Shown in pieces: positions 25,435 to 38,065 of a stretch of DNA of 64,000 nt. The notes under the pieces were generated by a model. The model saw only the letters and a list, made by a program, of their open reading frames with translations. It was not told the DNA's origin and ran no database searches. This DNA comes from Zopfochytrium polystomum (Eukaryota; Chytridiomycota; Chytridiomycetes; Chytridiales; Chytridiaceae): NCBI GenBank assembly GCA_025765615.1, contig JAIVFJ010000002.1, positions 248,001 to 312,000 on the forward strand, in the 5' to 3' direction. Every line of letters begins with the position of its first letter. The stretch's first letter is position 1. The position numbers and the translations under genes are program-made.

Positions 25435-27832
25435 TTAGGTTATGTAGTGAAACGGAGTCACAATCAAAACCCACGTTTCTTCGGCTTTTGACATCACCTC
25501 GCCTTCCAGCCTCTCAGCATTTTTCGTGCTTATCTCGACGGTTTCTGCAAGTCTCGTGGCAGCTCCGCATATCGAGTCCACAGAGAGAAGAACAAATTTG
25601 GACGGCGCTACACTGCGTTCAAGGTTTTCGCCGGCTCGACCGTCACTTCCTCCGAGTTGCTGGTACAACTGTTGTATGGACGAGTCCCGCATGTCGACCG
25701 TCCGACCTGTATCATTGTGCAGCGAAGGTTGCGCAGCCAGGTCCTTTTCCCATCGCCACCTGTTAGAAGCAGCTTGCAGGAAGTAAATTCTTGAGCTTAC
25801 GATACGGTGGCTTAAAAATCGATGAATTTTCAAGCATTCCGTCGCGAATTCGTCAATATCGCCAAGAAGCTCCTCAAAGCGATTGGTTTCTAATTGGAAC
25901 GACCGGTCGAGATACTTGTACTTTGCAAACTGGTCTCGGAGGAGCTCGGTGAACTGAGCAGCCTCAGTTAGTATTTCGTTTGCCGCAACATGGTTTCGAA
26001 TTCCACCTCGTCAAGCTTGGCCATCTGTCGTTGCTGCCTGTCGAGTTTGCGCTCGTAGTCGGCAGCCAAAAATCTTCGCTTCACCTGAAACGTAGCGAGG
26101 CCATTCCACAGTGGAGGCAACGTGGACGAAATGAGATCCTCCGCCCTGCGCTGCACGCCGCCGTATTCACCGACACTCGAGTGTTGACCGATTCTGGAGG
26201 GTGTTGATGACGGCCGCTGAGTCAGGCGGCTGGAACTTACACTTTCCCAAGCCGAATCGTGTCCTGCAGGTACTGTAGCTTGGCACGGAAAAAAGACTCC
26301 TCCAAAAGTGCCTCCACATGGTGCTTCTCAGTCCGACAATATCTGTAGATCCATCAAGACTGGAGGAAGTTGAACATTGACTTACGCTGCAGACAGCCTT
26401 TGAACTTCTTCAATCATGTCGCTGCGGCCAAGATCTGGAGCGAAAATATAAGTGTTTTCTTATGTATTGAAGTACGTGCCTCCGTAGAGAGAGTCCTCGG
26501 GCATCTTGATACAAAGAGTCAATTCTGAAATTGAATTGAGAAAGCAAATGCAGCTCACATTCAGAGTGTCCACCTCGAACAACGTGAGGAGCTCCTCGAG
26601 CAGCAAAGAGTCCTCGCGAACAAGGCTGTGAATTTCGTCTTCGCACTGGAACCAAAACGGCCTTTTATCTGCATTCCAGTGATTACTTTGCATTGCAACA
26701 GTTTTTTCCTAACGAACCAAGCAAGTCGAAGAAGCGGGGGCCGTCCTTTTCCGGTTTCGTAATTTCCGTCAAGCCGTCCACTTTCACCGTCAACGTTTTC
26801 AAAGCGGCATCGACCTGCCGTTCGTGGAATCAAGTTAAAGCGAATGACAGTTCCGCCCGCATCAACATGAAAACAAAAATAAGGGGCAAAAAACGTGCCT
26901 TTGACGAAGCAGCATGTAGGGATGCAATGTTTCCATTCACGGTGCCCGCAACATCTTGCAACTTTGCATTCAGAATTTCAACTTCGCGATCGTTGTGATC
27001 CATCTCCTCTCTGCGGCACAGGTCGATCACAAATTAATGCGTTTTCGACAATCTCGTCCACTCACCGAAGTGTCTCGTTCGACAATTTGAGCGAAGCCGC
27101 CAACCGCTCGAGAGGCTGGTTGAGTCGCTTGAGTTTGTCAATCTCCGCCCTGCCGGCCGAAAGCAAAGAAGGGAGATTTAGATTTGCGTGCATGTTTAAA
27201 CATGGTGCGGTGCTGACTGAATTAATTCCTCCTGTGCCGGGGGTGGGTTCCTCTTCGTCCATTGCGCGAGTTGATCGTCCTGCGTCGATGCATTTGAGCA
27301 TACGTTCCTACCTGATCGATTGTCGGAGTTTCTTTACCGTGGGCAAGAGTCCGAGGTGTGAAAGCTCGCGGTATCTGGCCCCGTTCAGTTTGAAGCGAGC
27401 GGCACTGGCAGCGCAAGAGCCCACAAAGGAAAGGAAAGTGACTCACGCATCGGATTCAGACTCCGTGAGGACGTCAAAACCAAATGTCCGGCCCTCGTGC
27501 GTATCTCGCTGATCTCCCGCCCAGCTCCGCCCTTCGTCGAATGCTGCCTGTAGCCACGCGAGGAAGGGCTGAGTATCCTCGATGGAGCAGACCCAGTCCA
27601 GTGCCTGCTGCAGCGCGGAGACGTTTTCCTCCGACCGGGGTGAAACTGGCCGCGGTTCATGGTGTCGGTGCGCCCCTTCCTGCTGCCGGTTGGCCTTGGA
27701 GGGCTTTTTTTGGGTTTGCACCTTCCCAGCGGGGCCCGCATTCGCTGTGCCGGTTGCTGCTGTGTTGCTCCGGGCCCTGCACCCAAGCGCGTCGAGAACC
27801 GTGGCGAGCCTGTGGCTTGACAAGGCAACCAT
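25435..27832 (-). CDS. HAUS3: Coiled-coil protein, probable augmin subunit HAUS3
   Basis: Augmin recruits gamma-tubulin to spindle microtubules. The ATG at 27832 starts MVALSSHRLATVLDALG; after a disordered stretch comes ALDWVCSIEDTQPFLAWL, which resembles the HAUS3 N-terminal signature (DWL-x-x-x-E-x-FL-x-W). The rest is long coiled coil over about nine exons. Exon 1 is 27832-27447, exon 2 27404-27312 and exon 3 begins at 27149. Later exons carry REEMDHNDREVEILNAKL, VDAALKTLTVKVDGLTEI, SDMIEEVQRLSAA, LEESFFRAKLQYLQDTI and RQQRQMAKLDE. An intron near 25995-25945 (GTGGAATTC donor, TACTAAC branch site, CTCAG acceptor) removes a frame break and restores LDE-FTELLRDQFAKY. The last frame runs to a stop at 25435. 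Exon borders in the middle are approximate. Identity rests on the N-terminal motif and coiled-coil layout; another spindle or SMC-like coiled-coil protein is possible. Confidence 0.55.
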
Positions 27833-28000
27833 CGTTCGCGTCTGGACACGAAAAACTCCCACACCAAAAAGGGATGAGGGATCGCTGTGCCACAGATCGT
27901 TTATTCCTGCCAACACGCTTCAGAATGCAGACATTTAAGGGATCCAAAAGGGAAACGAAAATGATATACGGCCCGCTCCTTCTTCAATGGTGCAATGTGT

Positions 28001-31000
28001 TCAGCCCTGAGCCAGAATGGTGCTCGAGGACGCCTGGCTGCCTATACTAGCGTCTGATCCCCGTCTATCCAACCTACTCAACCGGTAGTCATTTTGTGCA
28101 TCAATGGTCCCGGCGCCGACGGCACCACTGCGACGGCCTCGACCGAAGCACCGCCGAATCTCCTTGTAAATATTGCCAACCACGAAGCAGAGGACACCGA
28201 TAATTTTGATCGACTGGATGACGCATATCGACGACAAGAGAATGATCATGTACATGTCAGTGTTGGTAAGACTAACAGCCAGAATGAAGAGTGCCGTATT
28301 CGTGACCAGGTACCATAAGAGCAACTGGATAGAAAAATGGATACAGTCAGACAAAATTCCAAACGATGTGCAAGATCTTGCCTTTGTCCTGAAGCCCCGG
28401 TACTCATCTTCTTGATTTGGTTTAAATTTCGATTCCATTGGCTTCGCATCGCGCATGGATTGCATCAATTGCTGTTTCGACTGTTCGTAATGTGCAGATA
28501 TATCGTTGTGGTCTGCCGCAACGTTTACTTTGGCAACGACTGAGCCGTCTTTTTGTTTAACAGCGGCCACTTGAGGAAGTATTTCAGCGTTGGTTTCTCC
28601 TCTAAACAAGGAGTGAGTGGTGACTTCAAAGCAATGGGTTTTCATGACTCACTTTGTTCCCCAAGATACATCATGAGTATTGGCTAAAGCGTAGATGGTC
28701 AAGACATTGATGTAAGAGGGAAGCAAGAGTGTGTCTGTCGGAACAGAGAAATTCGTTTTAGAACACGAGTTTCAGCTCCACCTGACCTCCACTCACACTG
28801 AATAATGCATGTAAACATGTGGGCGATATCAAACTGCAGCAAGCTGGCCAAGAACATGACGCCGTATGTGCTGACTAGCGTCATAATATAGGTGATACGC
28901 AAAGTGATGCTGAGTGTCAAGTTCTTTTGGAGATTCGTATGCATGATATCCACGACCTGCCACATGACTGTGTTCATCATGAATGACATTGTATCATTCG
29001 AGGGAGTGTTCGACAGCATTGCTGCGTCAGAGAGTAGATTGAAGTAGTCTGACGACAGGGTGGAAACATTGACAGAGAAAATTTCGACGGCGCGAGAAAA
29101 GAGCAGGATAATCATGACAACGCCGACGAGACCCAGAATGATCATCACGATCTAATTTGTATCAGCCAGTGAGAGCGAAGCGAAAGGATGGAAAATACCG
29201 TGTAGAATGCTCCAAAAGCTTGAGGCCGATTACCGAAGGAAATCAGGAACAAGCAAACGAGTGCGACCGGGTAACTGATTTCTGCCGCCGTGAGAAGTGT
29301 ATTGATAATCTTGGAACTCATCGTCGATGAGAGTTTGTCAGGATTCATGACTTCCTTCAGTTCGGAGAACAAGAAGAAGAAAGTTGCTGCGAAATTTCCT
29401 AATATGAACCAGGAAAACACCTGGTTCGCCATATTGTACAAGTATTGTATCGTGAAGACAAGCTTGCGCAAGACGTTGTGTCGGGTGCGCCAAATCTGCG
29501 CTAGGTTTCCGAAGGCATAGAACGCGGCAAAAAGGGATCCGTTAAGCCAGCGTCGACGCTGTGAAAGAAATTCCGGGACATTGTCTGGAACATCGGTTCG
29601 GGCGTATGCCCGCGATTCGTAATGGAGAATCCAACGAGCATTTCGTGACGCAATTAATTCGAAGCAAAGAATACGATCTTCTGCCTAAGGTGCAAGAAGT
29701 GTGAGGAAAGTCTACTTAGAATTGTTTCGGAATTCCTTAATCATCTTACCAAGTACAGATTGGCGTAGAAAGCTGACTTATGCGAGGTTTGCCCTTTCCG
29801 TTGTTCGCCCTCAAAGTAGCGAGCAAGTGGCCCGTGGGAGTCTTTTGGGCTCCCAAGGGCTTTAAATCGGTAAGCTGAGAAAGCACCCGGCAGGACTGAA
29901 ATGTAGCCGAAGACAGATTCGAGAGATTTGTCCATCAAGTTGGAAATCTTGTACTCAAAGTTCTAACATTCACCGAAACGCTCAGCACGCGGTTGAGTGT
30001 CGATGTAAACCATTGCACGAACCTGAGAGGCGACGAGCGGATTGAGGAGGTTGTTAAGGTAGGTTAGGCCACGGCCCATGTCTGCTCGAATCTCTCCACA
30101 AGCACCAGCAATTTGCTCGTTCCGGTAGAAAGATTCCCAGAGATGATACAGGGAGCTACTGGACGGCTTTGTTCCAACATCAATCAGCTGGAGAACAGCT
30201 TTAGTACCGAATTTGCTCCAGCATATGCTCTAACGAACCACACAAACGCGAGGTTGAATAATCTCGGCGAAGTTGAAAAACCAGCTGAAACGGCACAGGC
30301 CAATTAGTCCGCATCATCGTTGATCAAAGTCAGCATACCGATGCGAGTTGATCTTCTTTGCATTCTTCTCTTTCAAGCAAAAGATCGTTTGCATGGGAAC
30401 CATTCCGTCCGCCCCTCCCCAAAGGTTCAGGTTTTGGTCGTAAAACTTTTGCGTTGTGTACTCGTAGATATCTGCGAGGTTCCCACGTGAGCAAAGATCG
30501 AAAAGCATAATTGGAAGAAGGCGAAGAATGAAACTTACGTCCTTCAACTGGTTCTGAGTTAATGGAAGCTTGCGCCAAACCATCCTGGTATACTCCCATC
30601 ACTTCGAGCGCACGAAGTACATCGGGATTGACTTTGGACCGACCATCTGAAACTATACATACGACGACCTTCTTCCAAGCATTCAAGTCCCATCCATGAG
30701 CCCCAACAAACGAAAGGTGGCGAATGTTTTCCGCAAGGGCAAACATGGTTCGGTTAAAAAGGTCAACATCCTCATTGTACATGGTGACCACAACAAATAT
30801 CTGAGGTTGCGGGAAGCAGTGGAACAGGTGATTGCGGTTTAATGCATTCAGTGTCTGCGCGAACGATGCTCTCGAAACCATTCACCTCTGTTGTTCGACG
30901 ATAGTTTGAAGCGCGCAAGTTAAATCCCTTGGCAGCGTAGTCGTCCGGGTCTGCCACAAGTTACAACGTCAGCACACCCAGCGGGGCCTGAAGTATAGCA

Positions 31001-31522
31001 TCCGCGTACCGCAGGTCGCGGCTGTATACCGCATCGTCGCAAACTCCTCGGTGGACGTGAACTTCTCGCCCTGCAGAACCTCCTCGGGGACACGGGATTT
31101 TACAACAAGGTTGCCGGACTGCGACAGCTTGACCGTCTTTTTCGAGCGGGTCATGGTGCGCGCAAGCAGCGCTGGCACTCGATCGCCGTCGTCGCTATCT
31201 GAGTCGCCCGCCCCGCCATTTCCACCACCGCCTGCGCCGCCGCCGCTGTTGTTGCCCCGCCATCTCAGGCCTGAAGGGTCGGCGCCAGCAGCAGGCCGTC
31301 GCGATGCCGAAAACGACGGGGAAAAAGTGTCTCCGGATGCGTCCGAGTCGACGGACTCGAGGGAGTTGATGGTAAGGACAGACGAGCGGTAGTCGCGGCT
31401 GTTGGCGGGCTCGGGCGTGGACGACGGGGCTGGCAGGTTGAATCTGATGGACGGCGAGGGAGCTGCCAGAGGCCCTGATGTGGCTTGGCGGGAGGAGTTG
31501 GGAGGAGGACATGCTTGGTCCT
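28001..31522 (-). CDS. Chitin synthase, fungal division-1 type (class I-III-like)
   Basis: Plasma-membrane enzyme polymerising N-acetylglucosamine from UDP-GlcNAc. Read 5' to 3' on the minus strand: a disordered Gly/Ser/Asp N-terminus (31500-31180); the N-terminal chitin synthase region [20 protein letters not shown] and [11 protein letters not shown] (31140-31010); [16 protein letters not shown] (30920); the catalytic start [14 protein letters not shown] and CIVSDGR (30780-30650); [14 protein letters not shown] (30110-30090); [10 protein letters not shown] (29890); [10 protein letters not shown] (29690); the QRRRWLNGS motif (29560), essential in this family; then several transmembrane segments and [19 protein letters not shown] (28700-28650). 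It ends in a basic, Ser-rich tail (stop 28001-28003). Many introns of about 50-60 nt split it. The 5' end is unresolved: a pyrimidine-rich acceptor precedes 31522 and the exon carrying the ATG must lie within 31530-31807. All key motifs are intact. Confidence 0.92.
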
Positions 31523-31807
31523 GGTACCAATACAAAACCGAAAAAAAAAATATGCGAAGAAAAATGATCAGAGACAAACAGGTGGACAGCCACCCAGGGA
31601 GGCGCACCTCAGCCACGGTTCGTGGGCAGGAACACCCACCATCCAGCACGGGAGAAGCTAAAAGCAGAATTTGTGGGATGGATATCTTTTCGATGCAGCA
31701 CCTCATGTATGCAAGTAGATAGAGGAAAAAGTTTCGGAAAACAAAACCGGAAACTGGATATACACTGCAAAAACCCCATGCGAAAGAACGACCCCAATGG
31801 ATGCTTC

Positions 31808-34800
31808 TCATTCGAGCATACCCTCGCAAACATCGCACACCACTCTACCGGGCTCGTTAATAAAAGTACAGGCCTTGCACGCTTTTTCGGAAACTGCACT
31901 GGTGCTACTTCCGAGTAAATCGTCATAATGAGTTGTTCCAACCGGCCCATCTGGTCGTTTGGTGAAAGAAACCAGCCCAGTCCCGGAAAATCCAAGCTCG
32001 ACCGCGCGACTGCCGCTCGACGCTTGTCGCAGAGGGTCGGTTAATGTTTTGTGCAAAGATGTAATTGGAGTGAATCTGTTCGTTTATGGCATACCTTCAA
32101 CTTCTTCCATCAATTTTTCGTCCACTTTCAGAAACTCCACTTCCAAGGTGTCCCCCGCAACCAGTCCGAGACTTTCCATTGTCGCCTTGTTTTCCTTCAA
32201 CTCCACCAGTTCGCTCTCATCGGCACTGGTGCCGTCCTCTCCGTTTGTCGACAAGTGACGTCGCCATCGAAGCGCTTGGTGTATCGGGACGGTTCCCCAC
32301 TTCCCACAAATCTGAGTTTTGAGGTCCAGAACTGAAGTTCGCCGGGTAACGCTGAATTCCCCGCTGATCGACGCGATCGACCTTGCGGTGGAGCGGCGAG
32401 TGGTTGTTGCAAGAAAGGAAGCAAGTATGGGGTTGGTAGGTGCAGCAGCCGACAGCTTTCGCCGTTTGTCGGGTGACTGCGCGTCCTCCGTATCGGGGCC
32501 TTTCAGAGGTTTCGAAAATAGAGACGATGACGATGATTCTGTGGTTGCGCTTGCTTCTGGCTTCGGTTTGTCCGTTACATTCTGCACTGTTACGAAGAAC
32601 GTATCCAATTCTCGCAACCAGGAACGGCGGCATGTCCCGCAGACAGCCGGCTCGGTTGTGACAGAATCCGTTCCATTATTCTCAGCTAATACCGCCCAAG
32701 CAGTGTAATCAGTGTCATAGAAATTCGCTAAAATATCCCATTCCTCGTTCGTCACGAGCGCAAACGCCCTGGGAGTTCCCTTTGCTGTCATTGCATCGAT
32801 CAATGGGTGAACCATAAGAAGTTTATGCGTTTCGCATACGAGAGGCGCGTTCCGTATGGCGGTTGGGCGAGGCGCCTCCATCGGACACGAAACAAAGCCC
32901 CGCCACTCCGTCAGGAAAGCTAGTTTGAGAAATGATTTAGAAACGATTGAAGGATAAACTCAATTCCTTACAGGTTGAAAGTAGATTCAGCGGTTTGTCT
33001 TTCGACAAATTGACGGGTACTCTCTCGGTCACAAGGCGCCTTAGTCGACTCTGAATAAAGTCACCATCCAATACTGCGTCAAATATATCAAGAACCAAAC
33101 CTTTTCCGCATGTGCTTGAGATCTAGCTCCGGCTGTTGCCTCGACCGTTGCTGCCTCCTCTGCTCGACAAGTGGGACACTCCAGGTCGTCCTCCCTTGAA
33201 TCTTTGACAGCCATAAGGGTTTCCCAGCCGGGAAACACACGCTTCTTCAAGTACCGATAGGCTGTTTCCGATATCAGTCTTCGCTGAGTTGAGTCAAGGC
33301 TTAGGCTCCCATGTTTACAATAGACATGGGAATAGTATGGTTCCGCCGCCGGTGAGCAATTTTCATTCAAGCCTGAATGCTGAGGCCTTTTCTTCTTCCA
33401 CTCTGAAATTTACGACTGTTGGAGGTATTCAAGGATAAAAGAACAGAAATGAAGTTTTTTACCAATATACCAAGGTTTTGAGACCCAGTATAGAACGTCT
33501 GTATCTTCCAATATACAATCTGGTGGGACTTGTCAAAAGGGAAGAGGATGTATCTGACCTACTTTTTATGAACTCAACATCTGCTTCGTGGCGCGAATGA
33601 TCGAGCAGTACTGGAAGGAATGATTGTGAGTCCAAGTGATAAGCACAAGTGGTATTGTGGGCTCACAAGCAACTTCATTTTTGACACACTGGCCACAAAG
33701 GTCCCGCGTAGTCAGCACTTTCTCAACCGAAACGCCCAATTCACCAAGCAGTTGGTGAGCAGCTTTCTGCGTGCATATTAAACAACTTTTCAATGTATGA
33801 GTCTCCTATTTTCGCATCACCAACCTTCGAAACGCGTTTCAATTCCCCAAGGGACCGAAAGGACAAATTGCCATGTGAACATACAAGTTGTGTATCGCTT
33901 GAAGATTCACACTCTTGAGGTGTGAGAGGGTCCTCAGTGTCTGAAGCCAACACTTCCAAAGCAGGTGAGTCCATCTTCGACGGAGTGGTCACGGATAATG
34001 GCCCAACCATCCATCTGCGCAAAACCGAAGTTGGAAGGTAAACGCATTCAGCCTGGTTGGAACTAACGGACCAGTAGGAGCATATTGCTTGGCGGACGCT
34101 CCGAGCTTGCTGGAACTGGTTTTCCAGCTGAGATTCACTAGTAGAAATCAAATCAGAATTTGTAGGTACGAAAAACAGGACATACCGTTGCTGAACTGTT
34201 TCAATCTCATGCATGAATGCCTTGTTGTCCACTTCCACTATGCCTTGTATATCAGGTGGAGCCTCAGGAGCAATCGGAGCGGCAGAAGTTCTTGGCGAAC
34301 AACGACGATAAGTCAGCATATATGCACATGTAGACGCAAAGAGACTGTTCGTTCATGGGTCAAATGAAACTGTGAGTTTTTTTTCCTTGGCCAGACCTTG
34401 ATTCTGTGACGGATTCTGACTTGATAAACAGCTTGGCTTTGTGCCCAGTCACATTTGAAAGCTTCTTGGCAACTGCTTTGGTTTCATCCTCAAACTCAAA
34501 GCCAACTGAGTCCATGACCTCAACATTCTCATCATTAAATGAGTACCATTGTGACCCCTGACTAAAATAGTGTCCGTTAGGAAGGGCAATACCAGTGTAT
34601 ACCGCACCTTCCATCGACAGCAACTCGAGCTACAAAGTGGCCGGAATAAGCTGTAGAGCCTTTGTGCATTAGCACAGCTGTGAGTTCATACAAAGCAGGA
34701 CCGGCAGACTCATTTCCACCGGAATCCTCAGAGAAGATTGATGCATCTAAAACGGCAGGAAATAGGACCAGACCCTTTTTCTTCTTCTTTGTCATTGTTT

Positions 34801-36747
34801 TCAGGTCAAAAGTAAACCGCAAAAGCTGCAGATTCAAGACCTGGAATGACAGATTAAACTCACATGAAAGCTTGATGTTGGAGAAGTGCGCAAACCTTTG
34901 GGAGGATTTTGAGCCTAATCCGCCTTGCAGCATCCTGCTTTGAGCCGCAAGTGCTACAGTAATACTGGTTGGAGTGGTCCAGAACCTCCTCTGACAAGTA
35001 AGCTTTTAGACAGTCTTCAACAGTGGCGAAATCTAAGTGCTGAACGAGGAGAAACTTCAGGCGCTGCGCAGGTGCTCAAAGGTTTCTTACCGACACATTC
35101 AATTCCAGTTCATGGAAGTTCTCTTCCCGACTTGATGCAAGCTTGCAATTTTTGCACACAGTGACGTAGCATAGTTTTCCTTCAAACTGCGAAAGGTCGA
35201 TCAGAGGAGAGGGATACGCTACTTGACGAAAAACCTGGCTGGAGATCACATCTCGAACCTGATGGTCAGTCTGGCCTTCCAGGAGGTTTTCCAAAAGGGC
35301 AGTGAAGAGTTTCCCAAATCTAAATTGGACTTAGGAAACAACAAACTTCTTCTAAAACTCCTCACTCTTGAGCGTCTTGTTGAACTGCAGAGTCGATCTT
35401 AAGGGCGCGTACAAGGCCGGTTGGATCAACCACCTTGCGTAGGCCATATTGCATTTGAGCATAAATGACTTGCAGATGCCGCACAATATCGCTGTCCGCA
35501 TCCTCCTGGCACCAGTTGTCCCCAGTTCCACTCGGCCGATACCGATAGATACAGTCACGAAACTCGGCGTTGTGAAACCAAACCTGCAACAGCGAGTTCA
35601 AGTAGCATGTAGCTGCTAAGTTTTTCAACCCAGCCGGCATTTCTCTGGAAGAAGATAGGACTGCTGCACGAGCATCTGTATCAAGTCCTCCTTGCGCTAG
35701 GGCAAACCTGTCAAAGGCGTCTGGCCGCAACCACTCGGCAAAGCCGAGGTGGTTCAAGCAGTTCGGATTGGTTCGGCAACGAGCGGCAGTGCACTCTGCC
35801 GATTGCTTGCCCCTCTTCTTCGGCTTGGAAGAATTTTTGAGTTCCATTGGTGGCAGAGAATCATCGAGTAAAGTATCCGGGTCAGTGCGGTCTGTCTCCG
35901 CAATGCGGATATTGGGACAGTACGGCTTGGATGAATGCCGTGTTAGTCCGTAAACTCGGCGAATGTGGGATTCAGTGATGTCTTCTGGTGATTTGATCTG
36001 CTCTGGTGTTAATCGAACGAGCTTGCCATGTTAGCGCCGACCTCATTATCCATAACAAAGCCCCAAATCGGGTCGGTCGATTTCTGTCGCTGATTGGATA
36101 AATTTGAGGAGGACTCTCGCTGCTTGGTAGGAGTAGTTGCAGCCGTCCTTGACCTCATGGTATCAATCCGAGAGCGCTTTGCGGCCGTGCTGGCATAGGT
36201 CACGCATGGTCGTTTCCTTTGCTGAGTGGAAGAACTGGAGGTCGAGTGTTCCGTAAACCGATAAGGATCATCATCGTCAATTATATCGTCTAAGTCCGAA
36301 TCACGCGCAGAGCTGCCAGCGGGCTTCGCAGTCTTTGTATTTGCCTTTGACTTTCCATTCAGCGGGGTGGCCTGAACTGGCTCAGGAGAGTTCGGTGTGA
36401 TTTCAAGGTCACTGTCTTCAATCTCACTAATGATAATATGTGGGCGGTTCGAGCGCGGGAAGTCCTCAGTTGAGCCACGTGAGGAATCTGCCAAAGGAGG
36501 CAGCTCATCGTTCGAGTCCTCCACAAAGACAGACATCAGCGACAGCTCGTGAGTATGCCTTGTGGCCTTTCGTTTGAGCGCTTTGACTCGCTGAAGAAAC
36601 GAGGCTGCAGCAGATTAATGGAATTCTGATGGCTTCTGTGCCCTCACTTAAAATCACAATGGCGGCGGTTTCAGCTTGATGCGTTGCTTCCGCAGACGCG
36701 GCAAGGTCTTTACGTCGGTCAATTAGCGAGGTGGGGAAGGACCGCAA
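31808..36747 (-). CDS. USP48: USP48-like ubiquitin-specific protease with DUSP, UBL and zinc-finger domains
   Basis: Cysteine protease that removes ubiquitin. The N-terminus is Asp/Ser-rich and disordered (36540-36020, IIDDDDPYRF, basic KRSRIDTMRSR). DITESHIRRVYGL and RCRTNPNCLNHLGFAEW precede the catalytic domain, as in USP48. The catalytic Cys is in NLAATCYLNSLLQVWF (35600). The zinc CxxC pairs are KLCYVTVCKNCKL and YYCSTCGS, the His is in HKGSTAYSGHFVARV (34630) and the Asn/Asp box is WYSFNDENVEVMD (34520). Three DUSP-like modules follow, each led by a CxHG-type motif (LVCSHGNLSF at 33880, VYCKHGSLSL at 33310, LVCETHKLLM at 32840). A ubiquitin-like domain (LKTQICGKWGTVPI, 32310) and a RanBP2-type zinc finger (CKACTFINEPGRVVCDVC) end the protein at 31808. 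At the 5' end, an intron within about 36590-36650 joins ETAAIVIL to FLQRVKALKRK; no in-frame ATG is found upstream, so the first exon is unresolved. Confidence 0.88.
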
Positions 36748-38065
36748 TTTTCGAGCGTTCAGAACGCCAAATGGACTGCGCCAACCCGCTCCTTGTGCGA
36801 ATCAGAACCAAAGTAATTTATGTTAGAACACGTAATTGAACGATGGGAATGGAGAATGTGGAGCTGGGGCTTGAGTCTGACACGGCCAGGAAAACATTAA
36901 GGCATTGGCGAAACAGCAACGAGTAAAATGTGGAATCCGTTTCGGTGCAGTGATGCGTGCGCCACATGAATTTGCCCAGCCGAAAGATACGATGATCAAC
37001 AAGCTTTCCCAGCGATGGTTTAACGGCGCTCACGAAATGGGCAGAAGGTGTGACGACCGGCTTCCACAGTTCTTTCAAGTTGATCGTCTGCCGACGCAGC
37101 TTCTCGTTGAAAGTCGGCTAGCTCAGTGTCGGCGGCGACTGTTTCCTCCGAGAGCTGAGCCACGATCGGCTGAACGCGATTGACTGGAACGATGGAAAGA
37201 ATGAAGCGCCCACTACTCCTGAAAGGTGTAATGGACGGATGGGGCGCCGTCATGGGGACCTTACCAATCGCAGAATCGGACGCCAACCGTCCAAAATTTT
37301 GATTTGGCAGCGCCACAACGGCTCCCCTTTGTTTGTATTTTTGATTGTGGATTTGATCGCGGCAGACTTGCGATCGTCCTGGCTGCTGTCCCACGTGATC
37401 TACGTTTCAAAGCGTGGAAGCCTCAACACTTCCGCTCGTTCGCGCTCGCTGCCTTTCGGCAAGGACTCAGTCACAACCGCACCTCGATCCCTGGATGTGG
37501 GCCAGAGAGGATGCTTTCGGACGGCCTTACGTCACACAGCCCCAGAGTCCCACTCAATAGACTGACAAGAACTGTATTTTCCGTCCTGCGTCTCTGCTCG
37601 ACTCGCTGTTTTGATGTGCTGTGGAGCCTCTCAGAATTGAGCGATTTCGGGAATGCCCTCTCAGCTGGCAACAAGGAAGGCAACGGTCTTTGTGCAGTTC
37701 GTGGCCAGCCAGTTACCATGTCAGTTCAGTCAGTCAGTGAGTCAGTGAGTCCTTCGGTTCCGCCTTCTAGCAAAATGGTGCAACGAGCGGCACTCAAGGT
37801 TAGCGAGTCTCGGTATGCACCTGTGACAGAGTGAGTGTGAGAGGAGGTGCGCGGGCGACGGAATTGTGCCGCCACTGAACTGGCGGGCGGCCGGCGGGGG
37901 TTTGACACCAAATGGCTCCGTTTCCCGCCAGCATCCGAATGCGGACACTGGCAGACAGGCAGACAGACAGGCTCGCAGACAGAACCGCGCAAACCGAATA
38001 AATACACTGTCTGTTCAGCGAAAACAACAGCGTCCAATAACTCCAATTGCAACACAAAAGCAAAA
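36748..38065. other. 1.3-kb region with unresolved minus-strand coding signal
   Basis: Minus-strand frames near 37020-37394 (IVAQLSEETVAADTELADFQ, helix-like) and 36818-37078 (LGKLVDHRIFRLGKFMWRT) look partly protein-like, and a GTAAGG donor with a CACCTTTCAG acceptor lies near 37260-37218. I could not build a complete gene; they may be 5' exons of the USP48-like gene or a small separate gene. TCAG/GAGT short repeats occur at 37722-37752. The BLH promoter lies at the right end. Confidence 0.35.
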
